From JBCCJA01 sp039045975 (GTDB taxonomy: Bacteria > Planctomycetota > Planctomycetia > Planctomycetales > Planctomycetaceae), in NCBI GenBank assembly GCA_039045975.1, contig JBCCJA010000004.1, forward strand, positions 1 to 64,000: DNA of 64,000 nt, written 5' to 3'. The position numbers and the translations under genes are program-made. The number at the start of each line of letters is the position of its first letter. Position 1 is the stretch's first letter. The notes beneath the pieces are model-generated. The model had not been told where the DNA came from. It saw nothing but the letters and a program-made list of their open reading frames with translations, and made no database searches. Of the stretch, positions 15,895 to 25,293 are shown piece by piece.

Positions 15895-16144
15895 ATCCGA
15901 AACTTGAGCCGCAAACGGCCTGCGGCCGCGGTTTCGCGCGGGAGGTCCGGTCGGGCAATCTGGGTGATTAGTCGCGGCTGTCCGCATCGAGTCGTTCGCG
16001 ACGGTGGTGCCGGACCTGCGTGTCGGTCGAGTCGCACGGCGTGTGAGGACGATCCACGCGAAGGCGGCCGTCGTGCCGCCCGACACGCACCGTCCGTCCC
16101 GGGGCCCGACCGCCCCGGGGCCGACCCGTCATGGACGACGCGAG

Positions 16145-19100
16145 ATGATCCCGATGCTTGCGCCCGATCGATTCGCCCGCCACCTCGTGGCGGTCACCGC
16201 GGTTATCACATTCGCCGGCACGGCCGGGACTGCGTCGGCGGCGTTCGACGTGCAGGCCGGCGCCTTCGTCGTCCGCTTCGCCGAAGCGGGCGACGTCGAT
16301 ACGAACGTGCTCGGCGGGGGCACGATCGCGGCGGCCGACATCCAGAGCTTCTCCACCGCCGAGCAGGCGGCGGTCGTGCGGGCCTTCGAGTACTGGACCG
16401 ACACGCTCGGGCTGACCCCCGCCGCGACGGTCGACGACCGACCGATCATTCGCGTCGTCCTCGACGGCGGCGCAACGTCGTCGAACGCGTTCGCGTCCTC
16501 GGTCCAGAACGTCGCCGCGGTCGACGGGTTTGTGGGTGACGACCTGCAGACGACCAACACCTACGCCCGGCTGCTCAACAGCGGGGCCGCCGCCGACCCC
16601 GCCCGTATCGACGGGATCGACGGGGTCATCGTGTTCGAGCCGGCCGGCGTCACGACCGACACCGAACGCGTGACGCAACTCTCCAACGGGCTGTACAGCT
16701 TCGAGGGGATCGCGATTCACGAGCTCGGACACATCCTCGGCTTCACGTCCGGCAACGATCCCTTCGCCGGCCAGGTCGAGGAGGGGCCGTCGCCTTTCGA
16801 CGGGACGTTGAACATCAACCTGTTCTCGGGCGACGGCGTCGTCGAGATCGACGGCAACGGCGACGGCGACTTCGTGGATCCCGAAGACCGCACGGCGACG
16901 GCCGCGACGAACAACGCGGCACAGACGATTTTCGGATCAGACGTCCCGACCGAAGGCGGGCCGTTCTTCTCTCACCTGTTGATCCAGAACCACAACCTGA
17001 CCCGCGCCCGGATCGAAAACGGCAGCGGGTTCGGCGCCGACTTCCGCAACCTCGAGGCCTTCGGGCCGATCGAACTCGCGGTGATGGCCGACATGGGCTA
17101 CTTCAATTTCAACGCCGCGAGCGAACTCGACCGCCTCTTCGGGGCGGCCGCGTACGCCGACAACCCAGCTCCTATAAATTCCGTCGCCGCGACGACGAAC
17201 CAAGATTATTATTATGGGATATTTGCGCAGGGCGGAAATTCGATGATCACGCAGAACAATACGCTCACGGCGAGCGGGTTCGCTGCGACGGGCATCCGCG
17301 TTTCCGGCCGCGGCGACGACGGGTCGCTCGGCGTATTCCTCGATTTTCAAAACGGGGCGACCGCGACCGACGGTTCACTGGTGACGATCGACACGACGGG
17401 CGTGTTGAACATGACCGGCGACTTCGGCATCGGCGTCCTGTTTAGTATGGGGCAAGACCACGAACTGACCCACCGCGGGACGATCAACGCGTCCGGGACG
17501 GGTGGTCGGGCGGTCGTGATCGCGTTCGGCCCCTCCTCGATCAGCGGCCTGACCGACGGCGCCGACGACATCACGTCGGAGAACCTCGGTGACGTCCTCG
17601 TTGACCAGGCCCACCTCAGCGGCACCCTGATCGGTGACACGACGGCGCTATTCATCGGTGAGGGCGCCGGCGTGGGGAGCGTCAACCTGCTCTCCGGCGT
17701 CTCGATTACGGGCGACTTCGTCAGTAATGCCCTCGTGACGGGGCTGTTCGACGCGCCCGACCTCACGTTCGGCTTCGCGGACGACGGATCAGGCGTGACG
17801 GACTTCACCGCCACCGACGCGGCCTTCGCGTTCGACTCGACCGTATTCGACGACGACATCTTCGGGGCCGCAGGGTCACGCTTCGACGGCCGCTACGTCG
17901 ACGGTTCGGTCACGTTCTTAAACGCCGCCCAGTTCAGCGACTTCTTCGTAGAGAAATCGAACCTGACGCTGACGATCGATAACGCCGGCGGGGCGACCGC
18001 CGGCGACGCGGTCTTCGTCGCCGACTCGTTCACCGCGACGACCGACGCGCTCACGAACGCGGCGATCACGGACGTGACGGTGGTAAATACCGGCTCGTTC
18101 AGCGGCGGCGTGATGACGGCCGGCGACTCGTTCCTCGTTGACAACGACGGGATATTCACGGCGACCTCCCTACAAGCCGGAACCCTGTTTACGCTCGATA
18201 ACGACAGCTTCGCGTTTATCCAGGCGGCGAACCTCGGCAACACCGCGGTCATCGATAACGACGGCGTATATTCCGGACTGTCGTTCGTCGCTGCGGACGA
18301 CCTGATGATTGCGAACGACGGAATTTTCTCCGTCACCGACATCGTCGCCGGGGATAACGCCGACGTCTTAAACGCGGCGACCGCGACTTTTACGTCGTCT
18401 CAATTCACCGTCGGTGACAATGCCGTTTTTAACAACGCGGGGTCGATGACCCCGGGCGACGTCTTTGCCGGCAACGTGTTCACGATCACGAACACCGGAC
18501 AGTTCCTCGGCGGCGTCGACGACGGAATCGTCGCGGGGGATGACTTCCTGTTCGACAACGACGGGACGGTCTCGTACGGATTCGTCACCGCGGGCACGAC
18601 GGCACGGTTCGAAAACACGGGCGGCTCGACCGCCATTTTCACCGACATTTCGGTCGGCAACTTCGCGGTGCTCGACAACGACGGGACGTTCTCGGCGGCG
18701 TCGTTCACCGCGCTCGCCGACGCCGACTTCGACATCGACGGCACGACGACGATCACCGCCGTGAACGTCGGGGCCTCGGCCGACTTCTTCATCGACGCCT
18801 TGTTCACGACCGGGACGATCGTCGCCGGAAATAACGCCGACTTTTTCGTGAACAACGCGTTCGTGAACACCGTGTCGATCACGACCGGCGACGCGGCGAA
18901 CTTCGACGTCAACGCGGCCTTCTCGGCCGGCGCGATCACCACCGGCGCCTCCGCGGTCTTCGACGTCGACGCCGCCTTCGCGGCGGGCGCGATGACCACC
19001 GGCACGGGCACGCTGTTCGACATCGACGCCGCGTTCCAGGCCGCCTCGATCAACGCCGGCGCGAACAACACCTTCGACGTCGCCACCGGGCAGACCGCGA

Positions 19101-20830
19101 ACGTCCTCGGCGACGCGACGTTCGCGTCGGGGTCGGACATCGACGTCGCCGGCACGTTCGCGGTCGCGAATACGCTCGCCGTGAACGGCGGGGCGGTCGA
19201 CGTCGTGACGGGCGGCGTCTTGACCGCCGCCGAGGCGAACTTCCTTGCGGGCAGTAACGTCGACGTCGACGGCACGGCCTCGTTCGGCACGGGACGGTTT
19301 TTCGCCGGCAGCCGCCTGAGCGGGACCGGCGTCGTCGGGTCCTCGAACCCGGGCGGTACGCTCGTGTCAGGCACGGTCGCGCCGGGCAACGGGACGGCGG
19401 GCGACATCGGCACGCTGGGCTTCGCCGGCGACTTCACCGCGACCGACACGACGGTCTTCGAATTCGACGTCTCGCCCGACGGCAACACGCCGGCCGTCGA
19501 CAACGACGTGATCAACGTCTCGGGCGCGGCGACGGTCGCCGGTTCGGTCGCGGTGAACGCGGTCAACGGCGGGACGTTCGCGGTCTCGACGGTTTATCAG
19601 GTCTTCAACGCCGGCCCGACGACGAGTCTGTTCGGGCTCGCGCCGGTCGTGACCGACAACGTCGCGGGCGTCCGCTTCGCGGTCATCGAAGACGGTTTCG
19701 GCTTCTCACTGGTCGTCGCCCGCGACGACCCGACGTTGCTGCCGGCCGCTACCACCGAGAACGAGGGGGCCGGGGCGATCATTCAGGATGTCGACCCGTT
19801 CAACCCGCTCCTGCTGCCGTTCCGCGACCTGTTCGACACGGCGCCCGACCCGGCCGCGATCTCGGACAGCCTCCGCTCCCTCACTGGCGAGTTCTACGCG
19901 TCCTACCTGTCGGCGGAACTCCTCGCCGTCGACGCGGCGTTCGACCGGGTCGGGCTGCTCGTCGACCCGCTCGGCGGGTGTGCCTTCGGCGTCGGCACGG
20001 GCCGGAAGGCCCAGGTCCGCGGTTTCAACACGAACTACGCCGGCGGGGGCTTCGTCAGCTCCGACGGCAACGCGTCCAGGATGACGACCGACACGGCCGG
20101 TACGATCGTCGGGCTCGCGATCGGGATCGGCGAACGAACCGAGGTCGGCACGTTTGTGAATATCGAGACGCTCCGGGCACAGGTCGCCGACCTCGGCGGG
20201 TCGGGTCAGGCCGACGCGTATCGCGTCGGCGGCTTCTTCTCGACCGTGTTCGGACCGACCTACCTCCGCAGCACGACGATCGCGGGCGAGTCGTCGCTCG
20301 ACGCGTCCCGGGCGGTCCGGCTGCTCGACACGACGGTCGCGGCGCCGTCGACCGAGTTCAGCGGGCAGAACATCTCCAGCGACCTCGAGGTCGGGTTCGC
20401 GGCCGGTTACCGCGGACTGACGATCCGCCCCTTCGCGGGCCTCCGCGGCATGCACGTCGAGCACGAGTCGCTCATCGAGGAAGGCCCGTTCGGGCTCGCG
20501 TTGTCCGAACGTGACATCGACAGCTTCCGCGGCCGCTACGGGGCCCGCCTGCGGCTGTGTCTGCCGACCGGCGAGGTGCTGCTCGACGTCTTCAAGTCGC
20601 ACGAGTTCATCGACGAAGGGACCGACGGCGAGGCGGCCGGGTCCGTCGCGACGCTCAACAGCCCGTCGGTCACGGCGTCGGGCGTCGACCTCGGCGATAA
20701 CCGTGTCGTCATCAGCCCGGCGGTGCGGCTGACCCGCGGGGGCGTGAACCTCTTCGGACGTTACCGGCTGTCGGCGAACGACGAGTCGACCCTGCAATCG
20801 GGCGAAGGCGGCGTCGAGGTCGTTTGGTAA
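16145..20830 (+). CDS. Autotransporter with an N-terminal metalloprotease-like domain
   Basis: A 1,561-residue outer-membrane protein. The signal peptide covers residues 1-32 (FAGTAGTASAAFD). Residues about 35-380 resemble secreted zinc metalloproteases: EGIAIHELGHILGFTSG has HExxH at 192-196, but the position where metzincins have the third His is a Ser. About 400-1270 is a long repetitive passenger with recurrent DNDG, GDxADF and INAG-like units typical of a beta-helix. The last 285 residues form an autotransporter beta-barrel domain ending VEVVW, with the expected terminal aromatic. The start is chosen at 16145 to expose the signal peptide; 16154 is an alternative. It is flanked by unrelated genes. 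Proteolytic activity is inferred. Confidence 0.85.
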   Translation: MIPMLAPDRFARHLVAVTAVITFAGTAGTASAAFDVQAGAFVVRFAEAGDVDTNVLGGGTIAAADIQSFSTAEQAAVVRAFEYWTDTLGLTPAATVDDRPIIRVVLDGGATSSNAFASSVQNVAAVDGFVGDDLQTTNTYARLLNSGAAADPARIDGIDGVIVFEPAGVTTDTERVTQLSNGLYSFEGIAIHELGHILGFTSGNDPFAGQVEEGPSPFDGTLNINLFSGDGVVEIDGNGDGDFVDPEDRTATAATNNAAQTIFGSDVPTEGGPFFSHLLIQNHNLTRARIENGSGFGADFRNLEAFGPIELAVMADMGYFNFNAASELDRLFGAAAYADNPAPINSVAATTNQDYYYGIFAQGGNSMITQNNTLTASGFAATGIRVSGRGDDGSLGVFLDFQNGATATDGSLVTIDTTGVLNMTGDFGIGVLFSMGQDHELTHRGTINASGTGGRAVVIAFGPSSISGLTDGADDITSENLGDVLVDQAHLSGTLIGDTTALFIGEGAGVGSVNLLSGVSITGDFVSNALVTGLFDAPDLTFGFADDGSGVTDFTATDAAFAFDSTVFDDDIFGAAGSRFDGRYVDGSVTFLNAAQFSDFFVEKSNLTLTIDNAGGATAGDAVFVADSFTATTDALTNAAITDVTVVNTGSFSGGVMTAGDSFLVDNDGIFTATSLQAGTLFTLDNDSFAFIQAANLGNTAVIDNDGVYSGLSFVAADDLMIANDGIFSVTDIVAGDNADVLNAATATFTSSQFTVGDNAVFNNAGSMTPGDVFAGNVFTITNTGQFLGGVDDGIVAGDDFLFDNDGTVSYGFVTAGTTARFENTGGSTAIFTDISVGNFAVLDNDGTFSAASFTALADADFDIDGTTTITAVNVGASADFFIDALFTTGTIVAGNNADFFVNNAFVNTVSITTGDAANFDVNAAFSAGAITTGASAVFDVDAAFAAGAMTTGTGTLFDIDAAFQAASINAGANNTFDVATGQTANVLGDATFASGSDIDVAGTFAVANTLAVNGGAVDVVTGGVLTAAEANFLAGSNVDVDGTASFGTGRFFAGSRLSGTGVVGSSNPGGTLVSGTVAPGNGTAGDIGTLGFAGDFTATDTTVFEFDVSPDGNTPAVDNDVINVSGAATVAGSVAVNAVNGGTFAVSTVYQVFNAGPTTSLFGLAPVVTDNVAGVRFAVIEDGFGFSLVVARDDPTLLPAATTENEGAGAIIQDVDPFNPLLLPFRDLFDTAPDPAAISDSLRSLTGEFYASYLSAELLAVDAAFDRVGLLVDPLGGCAFGVGTGRKAQVRGFNTNYAGGGFVSSDGNASRMTTDTAGTIVGLAIGIGERTEVGTFVNIETLRAQVADLGGSGQADAYRVGGFFSTVFGPTYLRSTTIAGESSLDASRAVRLLDTTVAAPSTEFSGQNISSDLEVGFAAGYRGLTIRPFAGLRGMHVEHESLIEEGPFGLALSERDIDSFRGRYGARLRLCLPTGEVLLDVFKSHEFIDEGTDGEAAGSVATLNSPSVTASGVDLGDNRVVISPAVRLTRGGVNLFGRYRLSANDESTLQSGEGGVEVVW

Positions 20831-21023
20831 CGCGCACCCTGCGACGGTCGTATCGCACGCGGGTCCCGCCTGCGTCATCGCGAGTCCGCGTCGCGGCCCG
20901 AGACCGGTTGTAAAATTTACGAAGTCGTCTTGACCGACGGCCCGCGGAAGAACGACACCCCGTCCCGCGTGCCGACCCGCCGGAGGAGCCGACGACGCCG
21001 GCACGTCCCGAGGAGGACGGACC

Positions 21024-21755
21024 GTGACCGACGGCGAAACGCGGCAACCCGGCGGCGACTCACCACGCGACGCGACGGCGGACGGACGGCTCGGACGGGG
21101 CTTCGCGTCCCTGTTCATCGTCGGCTATCTCGGCGTGCTCGCGTTCGGCTTCGGCGCCCACACGCTGAAGTGGGGGCACGCGTCGCACCCGGGGATGTAC
21201 TTCATCGTCTGGGACATGTTCTGCGGCTGGTCGGCGTGGGACACGCGGACGGAGGTGATCGGCCTCGGCGAAAGCGGCCGGTTCTACGAACTCGCTCCGG
21301 GCCCGTGGGGCGAAGTCGCGACGCACGGCCGTCTCGACCGTCGGCATTACGACATCGAAGGCGTCTTCGCCTGTCGCATCGCGTTGAACACGCTCGAACA
21401 GACCGAGCACGAACCGATCGACCGCATCTTCGTCGTCGAGCGGAGCCACCCGAAAAAATACAACGTGACCGAGTCGCAGTGGGCGGCCCGTTACGGCGAG
21501 CCGCGGCAGACCCCGTACTACCACCGGCTGCGACACGTAATCACCGCCGAGGGCCGGATCGTCCGGACGCAGCCGTCGTGGTTCGCGCATCTGAAGGCGG
21601 CCTCGCTCTCGAACGGGACACGCGTGAAGCCGATGCCGGGCGTCCGCCCGATGATGACCGTCAGCCGACTGTCGGACCGTCAACGCGGCCGCATCTCCGC
21701 CGGCCTGCCGACGCCCGAGCTGCCGCCGGGACAGGACGAACCGACGATCAACTAG
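21024..21755 (+). CDS. Unknown single-pass membrane protein upstream of HTTM gene
   Basis: A 243-residue protein with one clear membrane segment (about 28-46, SLFIVGYLGVLAFGFGAHT) and a soluble C-terminal domain rich in aromatics, probably periplasmic. No family is recognised. GTG start at 21024 with AGGAGG at 21011-21016, a strong ribosome-binding site. An AT-rich 11-nt palindrome GTAAAATTTAC lies at 20909-20919 in the upstream spacer and may be part of its promoter. It is followed after 60 nt by the HTTM protein gene. Co-occurrence suggests the two form a membrane system, but this is inference. Confidence 0.75.
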   Translation: MTDGETRQPGGDSPRDATADGRLGRGFASLFIVGYLGVLAFGFGAHTLKWGHASHPGMYFIVWDMFCGWSAWDTRTEVIGLGESGRFYELAPGPWGEVATHGRLDRRHYDIEGVFACRIALNTLEQTEHEPIDRIFVVERSHPKKYNVTESQWAARYGEPRQTPYYHRLRHVITAEGRIVRTQPSWFAHLKAASLSNGTRVKPMPGVRPMMTVSRLSDRQRGRISAGLPTPELPPGQDEPTIN

Positions 21756-21815
21756 TCAGGAAGCCGCGGGGCGACCCGCGCCCGAAAAAACTCTCAACCC
21801 CGCACGGACGCGACC

Positions 21816-23291
21816 ATGAGCTCGAGACCGAACGACCGCGAAGACACCTTCGTCGGCCTGCCGGCACGCGTCGGCCGTTTCTTCTTCGACCGCGAGGTCC
21901 CGTACGGACTCGCCGCGGTGCGGATCGCCGTGCCGCTCGTCCTGTTCGGCGACATGACGCGGCGGTGGCCTCACGTCCGTGAGTTGTTCTCCGCCGACGG
22001 CGCGACGGCGCCGCTTTATATCAACTACGGCTTCCCGAGCCCCGTGCCGGAATTCCCGGGCGCCGTCGCAGTCGCGTTATTCACGCTGTTCCTGGCGACG
22101 CTGCTGACGACGGCGGCCGGGTGGATGACGCGGCTATCGGCATCGATCGCGTTCGCGCTGTCGGTCTACTTCGGGCTGCTCGATATGATCGGGACGCTGT
22201 CGAAGTTCACGGTGATCGCGACGCACGCGTTGCTGCTGTTGAGCGTTTCCGAGAGCGGCGCGGTCTGGTCGGTCGACGCGTGGCGACGCGGGACGCCGCC
22301 GCGGGCGTCCGCCGCCTGGCCGCGGCGGCTGATGCAGCTGCTGATCGGGATCGTCTATTTCGCCGCCGCGATGACGAAGATCCAGACGCCCGAGTTCTTC
22401 TCCGGCGAACAGATGATGTATTGGACCCTGACGCACTTGAACCAGTGGCACCCGCTCGGCGACGAGCTCGCGATGCACCCGACGGTGCTCGTGCTCTCGG
22501 CCTATATCACCGTCGTCTGGGAGGCGGTGTTTCTATTCACAGCCTGGCGCGGGCTGGGTCGGAAAGTGATGCTCGGACTCGGCATCACGTTCCACGCGAT
22601 GAACTGCCTCGTGCTCGGGCTCTACTTCTTCCCGATGCTGTTCTTCGGCCTCTATCTGTGCTTCCTCAACGAAGACGACGTCGCGTGGTTCAAGCGTGGC
22701 TGGCGTAACCTGCGTTTGCGGGCCGCCGCGGTGACACGGTTGCTGCCGCTGCCCTCGGTCACGCCGCCGGCCCTGCCCCGGGCCGCGCTGAGCCCCGCCG
22801 TATTCGTCTGCGGCCTGCCGCTGTTGGCCGGGGCCGGCGCCGTCGCCGAGTTCGCCGCCGACCCGTATGACGCCCGGACCGGAGACGGCAAGCCGCAGCT
22901 CCGCCCGGTCAGTGACGGCGAGGCGGCCGCGATCCTCGCCCCGACCGAGGAAGTCCGCACCATCGACAAGTTCTTCTCGTTCACGGTCGGCGACGCGATG
23001 TTCGGGCCGTACGTCTTCCGACCGGTCGACCGCTTCGTCGCCGACGGGGGGAAGTTGCACGCGCAGGCGGTGCTGCAGCCGCCGCATGAGGACTTCTGGG
23101 TCGAATGCCAGCTCCGCCGTCCCGACGGTTCGATCGCCGCCCGGCGTTCGGGGCTCGTCGCCCGCGAGCGACTGAAGGTCCGCTACGACTTCCTGCTCGG
23201 GCCGGAAGTCGGACCGGGCGATTACGACGTCGTGCTCGTCATCGAAGGCGAAGACGTCGCGGTCCGCCCGGTCACCGTCGCCGCGGAATAG
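21816..23291 (+). CDS. HTTM-domain membrane protein (vitamin K gamma-carboxylase-like)
   Basis: A 491-residue multipass protein. The first 310 residues contain about eight membrane segments and match the HTTM pattern: an N-terminal DREVPYGLAAVRIAVPLVLF segment, then LYFGLLDMIGTLSKF-like and FAAAMTKIQTPEFFSG-like motifs. The remaining 180 residues are a soluble domain without a recognised family. HTTM is the domain of vitamin K-dependent gamma-carboxylases. Many bacterial members lack demonstrated carboxylase activity, so substrate and reaction are unknown. It is the second of three consecutive membrane-protein genes on this strand. Confidence 0.8.
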   Translation: MSSRPNDREDTFVGLPARVGRFFFDREVPYGLAAVRIAVPLVLFGDMTRRWPHVRELFSADGATAPLYINYGFPSPVPEFPGAVAVALFTLFLATLLTTAAGWMTRLSASIAFALSVYFGLLDMIGTLSKFTVIATHALLLLSVSESGAVWSVDAWRRGTPPRASAAWPRRLMQLLIGIVYFAAAMTKIQTPEFFSGEQMMYWTLTHLNQWHPLGDELAMHPTVLVLSAYITVVWEAVFLFTAWRGLGRKVMLGLGITFHAMNCLVLGLYFFPMLFFGLYLCFLNEDDVAWFKRGWRNLRLRAAAVTRLLPLPSVTPPALPRAALSPAVFVCGLPLLAGAGAVAEFAADPYDARTGDGKPQLRPVSDGEAAAILAPTEEVRTIDKFFSFTVGDAMFGPYVFRPVDRFVADGGKLHAQAVLQPPHEDFWVECQLRRPDGSIAARRSGLVARERLKVRYDFLLGPEVGPGDYDVVLVIEGEDVAVRPVTVAAE

Positions 23292-23400
23292 CCGCCCCGG
23301 CTGACGGCCGCCGCGGATCGCTCAGGGCCCCGCCACGGTAAGACACGCGTATATTCGACCGCGGGCCGTCCTTTCCCGGTCGAGATCGGAGGGTGTCGTC

Positions 23401-23964
23401 GTGACCTGGTTCGTCGAAGATTGGCTGACGCCGCTGCTGGCGTGTGGCACGCTGGCGGCCGTCGCGTTCGTGCTGCCGGGGATAGACCGGGCCGCCGTCC
23501 GTGCCGCGGTGGTCGGGCTGTTGCTCGCGGTCGGCCTGGCGGCCCCGCTGGTCGACGCGGCCGTCGTCACGCCTCGCGAGCGGCTGGTCGACAGCCTGTA
23601 CGCGTTGGCGGACCACGTCGTCGACGGCGACGGCCCCGGCGCGGTCGGTCTGATGTCGCCGGCCAACGCGATGCTACGGGACTACGCCGGCCGGGTCGCC
23701 GAACGGGTCGACGTCGACGAGGACCTGCGGGTCTTCGACGTCGACGCCACGTTGCTGCCGGGCGGGAAGGTCGGGACGACGCACTTCCGCGCGAACGGCA
23801 CGGTCCGCATCCGCGGCGGCGGGTTCGCTGACTTCAGCCGCCACACGGCGACGCGTTGGATACTGAAGTGGCAGCATGAAGAGGACGACGTCTGGCGGGT
23901 CCGCGAGGTGACGATGCTCGACCCGGTCTCGGGCGACGAGATCGACACGTGGCGGCGGCTGTAA
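23401..23964 (+). CDS. Unknown small membrane protein
   Basis: A 187-residue protein with two predicted membrane helices at about 10-30 and 34-54 (VVGLLLAVGLAAPLVDAAVV), followed by a soluble domain of about 130 residues. The soluble part, with an Ala/Asp-rich helix and then antiparallel-looking strands (THFRANGTVRIRGGG, TRWILKWQHEEDDVWRVREV), resembles an NTF2/SnoaL-like fold, but this is a guess from pattern. GTG start with GGAGGG about 7 nt upstream. It lies 109 nt after the HTTM gene and ends 47 nt from the convergent M16 peptidase gene. Confidence 0.72.
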   Translation: MTWFVEDWLTPLLACGTLAAVAFVLPGIDRAAVRAAVVGLLLAVGLAAPLVDAAVVTPRERLVDSLYALADHVVDGDGPGAVGLMSPANAMLRDYAGRVAERVDVDEDLRVFDVDATLLPGGKVGTTHFRANGTVRIRGGGFADFSRHTATRWILKWQHEEDDVWRVREVTMLDPVSGDEIDTWRRL

Positions 23965-24011
23965 CGCGAAAGTCCGGCGGGCGGCTTCACGACATCGTGT
24001 CGGTCGTGCCC

Positions 24012-25238
24012 TTAAAGCGAAGACAGCGGCCCGACGCCGACGGTCGTCGTCATCGCGAGCGGGAACGCGTCGAGCAGTGCCCGCACGTCGTCGACGGTGA
24101 CGGACCGCACGGCGGCGATTTCCTCGGCGACCGACAAGTACTCGCGTCGGTAGATCCAGTTGCCGGCGATCGCCGACAGCCGGCCCATCGGACGCTCGGC
24201 CCGCAGGACGAGTCGGGCCGCGGCCTTGCTTTTCGCCCGATCGAGTTCCGCGGCGGTGAAGCCGTCCGCGTTCACTCTGTCGAACACCGCCCGGAGGCGT
24301 TCGATGTTCGTCACCGTCGCGTCGGGCTCACCGGAGAGATAGGTCATCCACGTGCCGACGCCTTCGTACTCGTTGTAGCCGAGTTCGGCCGCCTCGGCGT
24401 GACCGGGGTCGACGAGGTCCCAGTACAACCGGCTGCCCGAGTCGTCCCCGACCGCGACGGCGACGAGCTCCGCAGCGAGCCGCCGCGGGTCGTCGGCCGG
24501 CGGTGCCGACGCCATCGCAACGACGTACTGCTGCAGCGTCGTGTCGCGGGGCAGCACGACGGTCCGGCCGGCCGGCTCGTGCGGCGGCAGGGGCCGGTCG
24601 ACGTCGGCGGCGGGCCAGTCGCCGCAATGACGCGTCGCCAGATCGACGATCCGCCCGCGGTCGCAGTTCCCCGCGGCGACGAACGTGACGGCCCCCGCCG
24701 AATAGCGGGCCGCGTGATAATCGATCATCTGCCCGAGACCGAGCCCGCCGATCGACTCGGTCGTGCCGAGGATGCTGCGTCCGAGCGGGTGCCCGTCGAA
24801 ATGGACGCCCATCGCCTCGTCGTAGGCGAAGAAGCCGGGCTGGTCGGCGTACATGCCGATCTCTTCGAGAATGACCTGCTTCTCGGTCCGAAAATCTTCC
24901 TCGCGGAGGGTCGGACGGATGAGCGTCGTGACAAGGTCGGTCGCCGGTTCGAGATACTCCGGTAGGACGTTCGCGTAGTAGGTCGTGACCTCCTCGCCGG
25001 TGCTCGCGTTGTAGCGGGCGCCGAGGTCGTCGAAGAGGCGGTTCATCGCGTCGGCGTCGCGGGTCTCGTCACCTTTGAACGCCATGTGCTCCAGGAAATG
25101 GCTGACGCCGGAGACCGCCGGCGTTTCGTCACGCGAGCCGCAGCGGACGAAACAGCCGATCGCGACGCTTCGCGCGTCGGGGACCGACTCGGTCAGGACC
25201 GTCAGGCCGTTGGGCAGGGTGTCGCTCGAGAAAGCCAT
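24012..25238 (-). CDS. M16-family zinc peptidase (processing-peptidase type)
   Basis: A 408-residue single-unit M16 peptidase, half the size of pitrilysin and similar to bacterial homologues of mitochondrial processing peptidase. The inverted zinc motif HFLEHMAFKG (HxxEH) lies at about 47-56, and the downstream Glu ligand in EKQVILEEIGMY is present, so the catalytic unit is complete. These enzymes usually form dimers, often with a non-catalytic partner; none is in the window. Transcribed in the same direction as the GT4 gene 55 nt upstream. Confidence 0.9.
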   Translation of the reverse strand: MAFSSDTLPNGLTVLTESVPDARSVAIGCFVRCGSRDETPAVSGVSHFLEHMAFKGDETRDADAMNRLFDDLGARYNASTGEEVTTYYANVLPEYLEPATDLVTTLIRPTLREEDFRTEKQVILEEIGMYADQPGFFAYDEAMGVHFDGHPLGRSILGTTESIGGLGLGQMIDYHAARYSAGAVTFVAAGNCDRGRIVDLATRHCGDWPAADVDRPLPPHEPAGRTVVLPRDTTLQQYVVAMASAPPADDPRRLAAELVAVAVGDDSGSRLYWDLVDPGHAEAAELGYNEYEGVGTWMTYLSGEPDATVTNIERLRAVFDRVNADGFTAAELDRAKSKAAARLVLRAERPMGRLSAIAGNWIYRREYLSVAEEIAAVRSVTVDDVRALLDAFPLAMTTTVGVGPLSSL

Positions 25239-25293
25239 CGCTTAGGCCGCCGTCGGTCAGGTTCGTAACCGGGGGAGCGTATCGCGGCCGGTC

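Noticed and set aside
15083..16144. Possible tmRNA gene next to smpB
   Set aside because: Searched both strands around smpB for the tRNA-like ends and a tag frame; none seen.
19706..21118. 470-codon open frame opposite the autotransporter barrel
   Set aside because: Crosses the real 3' end and the spacer without change in composition; the sense frame ends in a proper barrel sequence.
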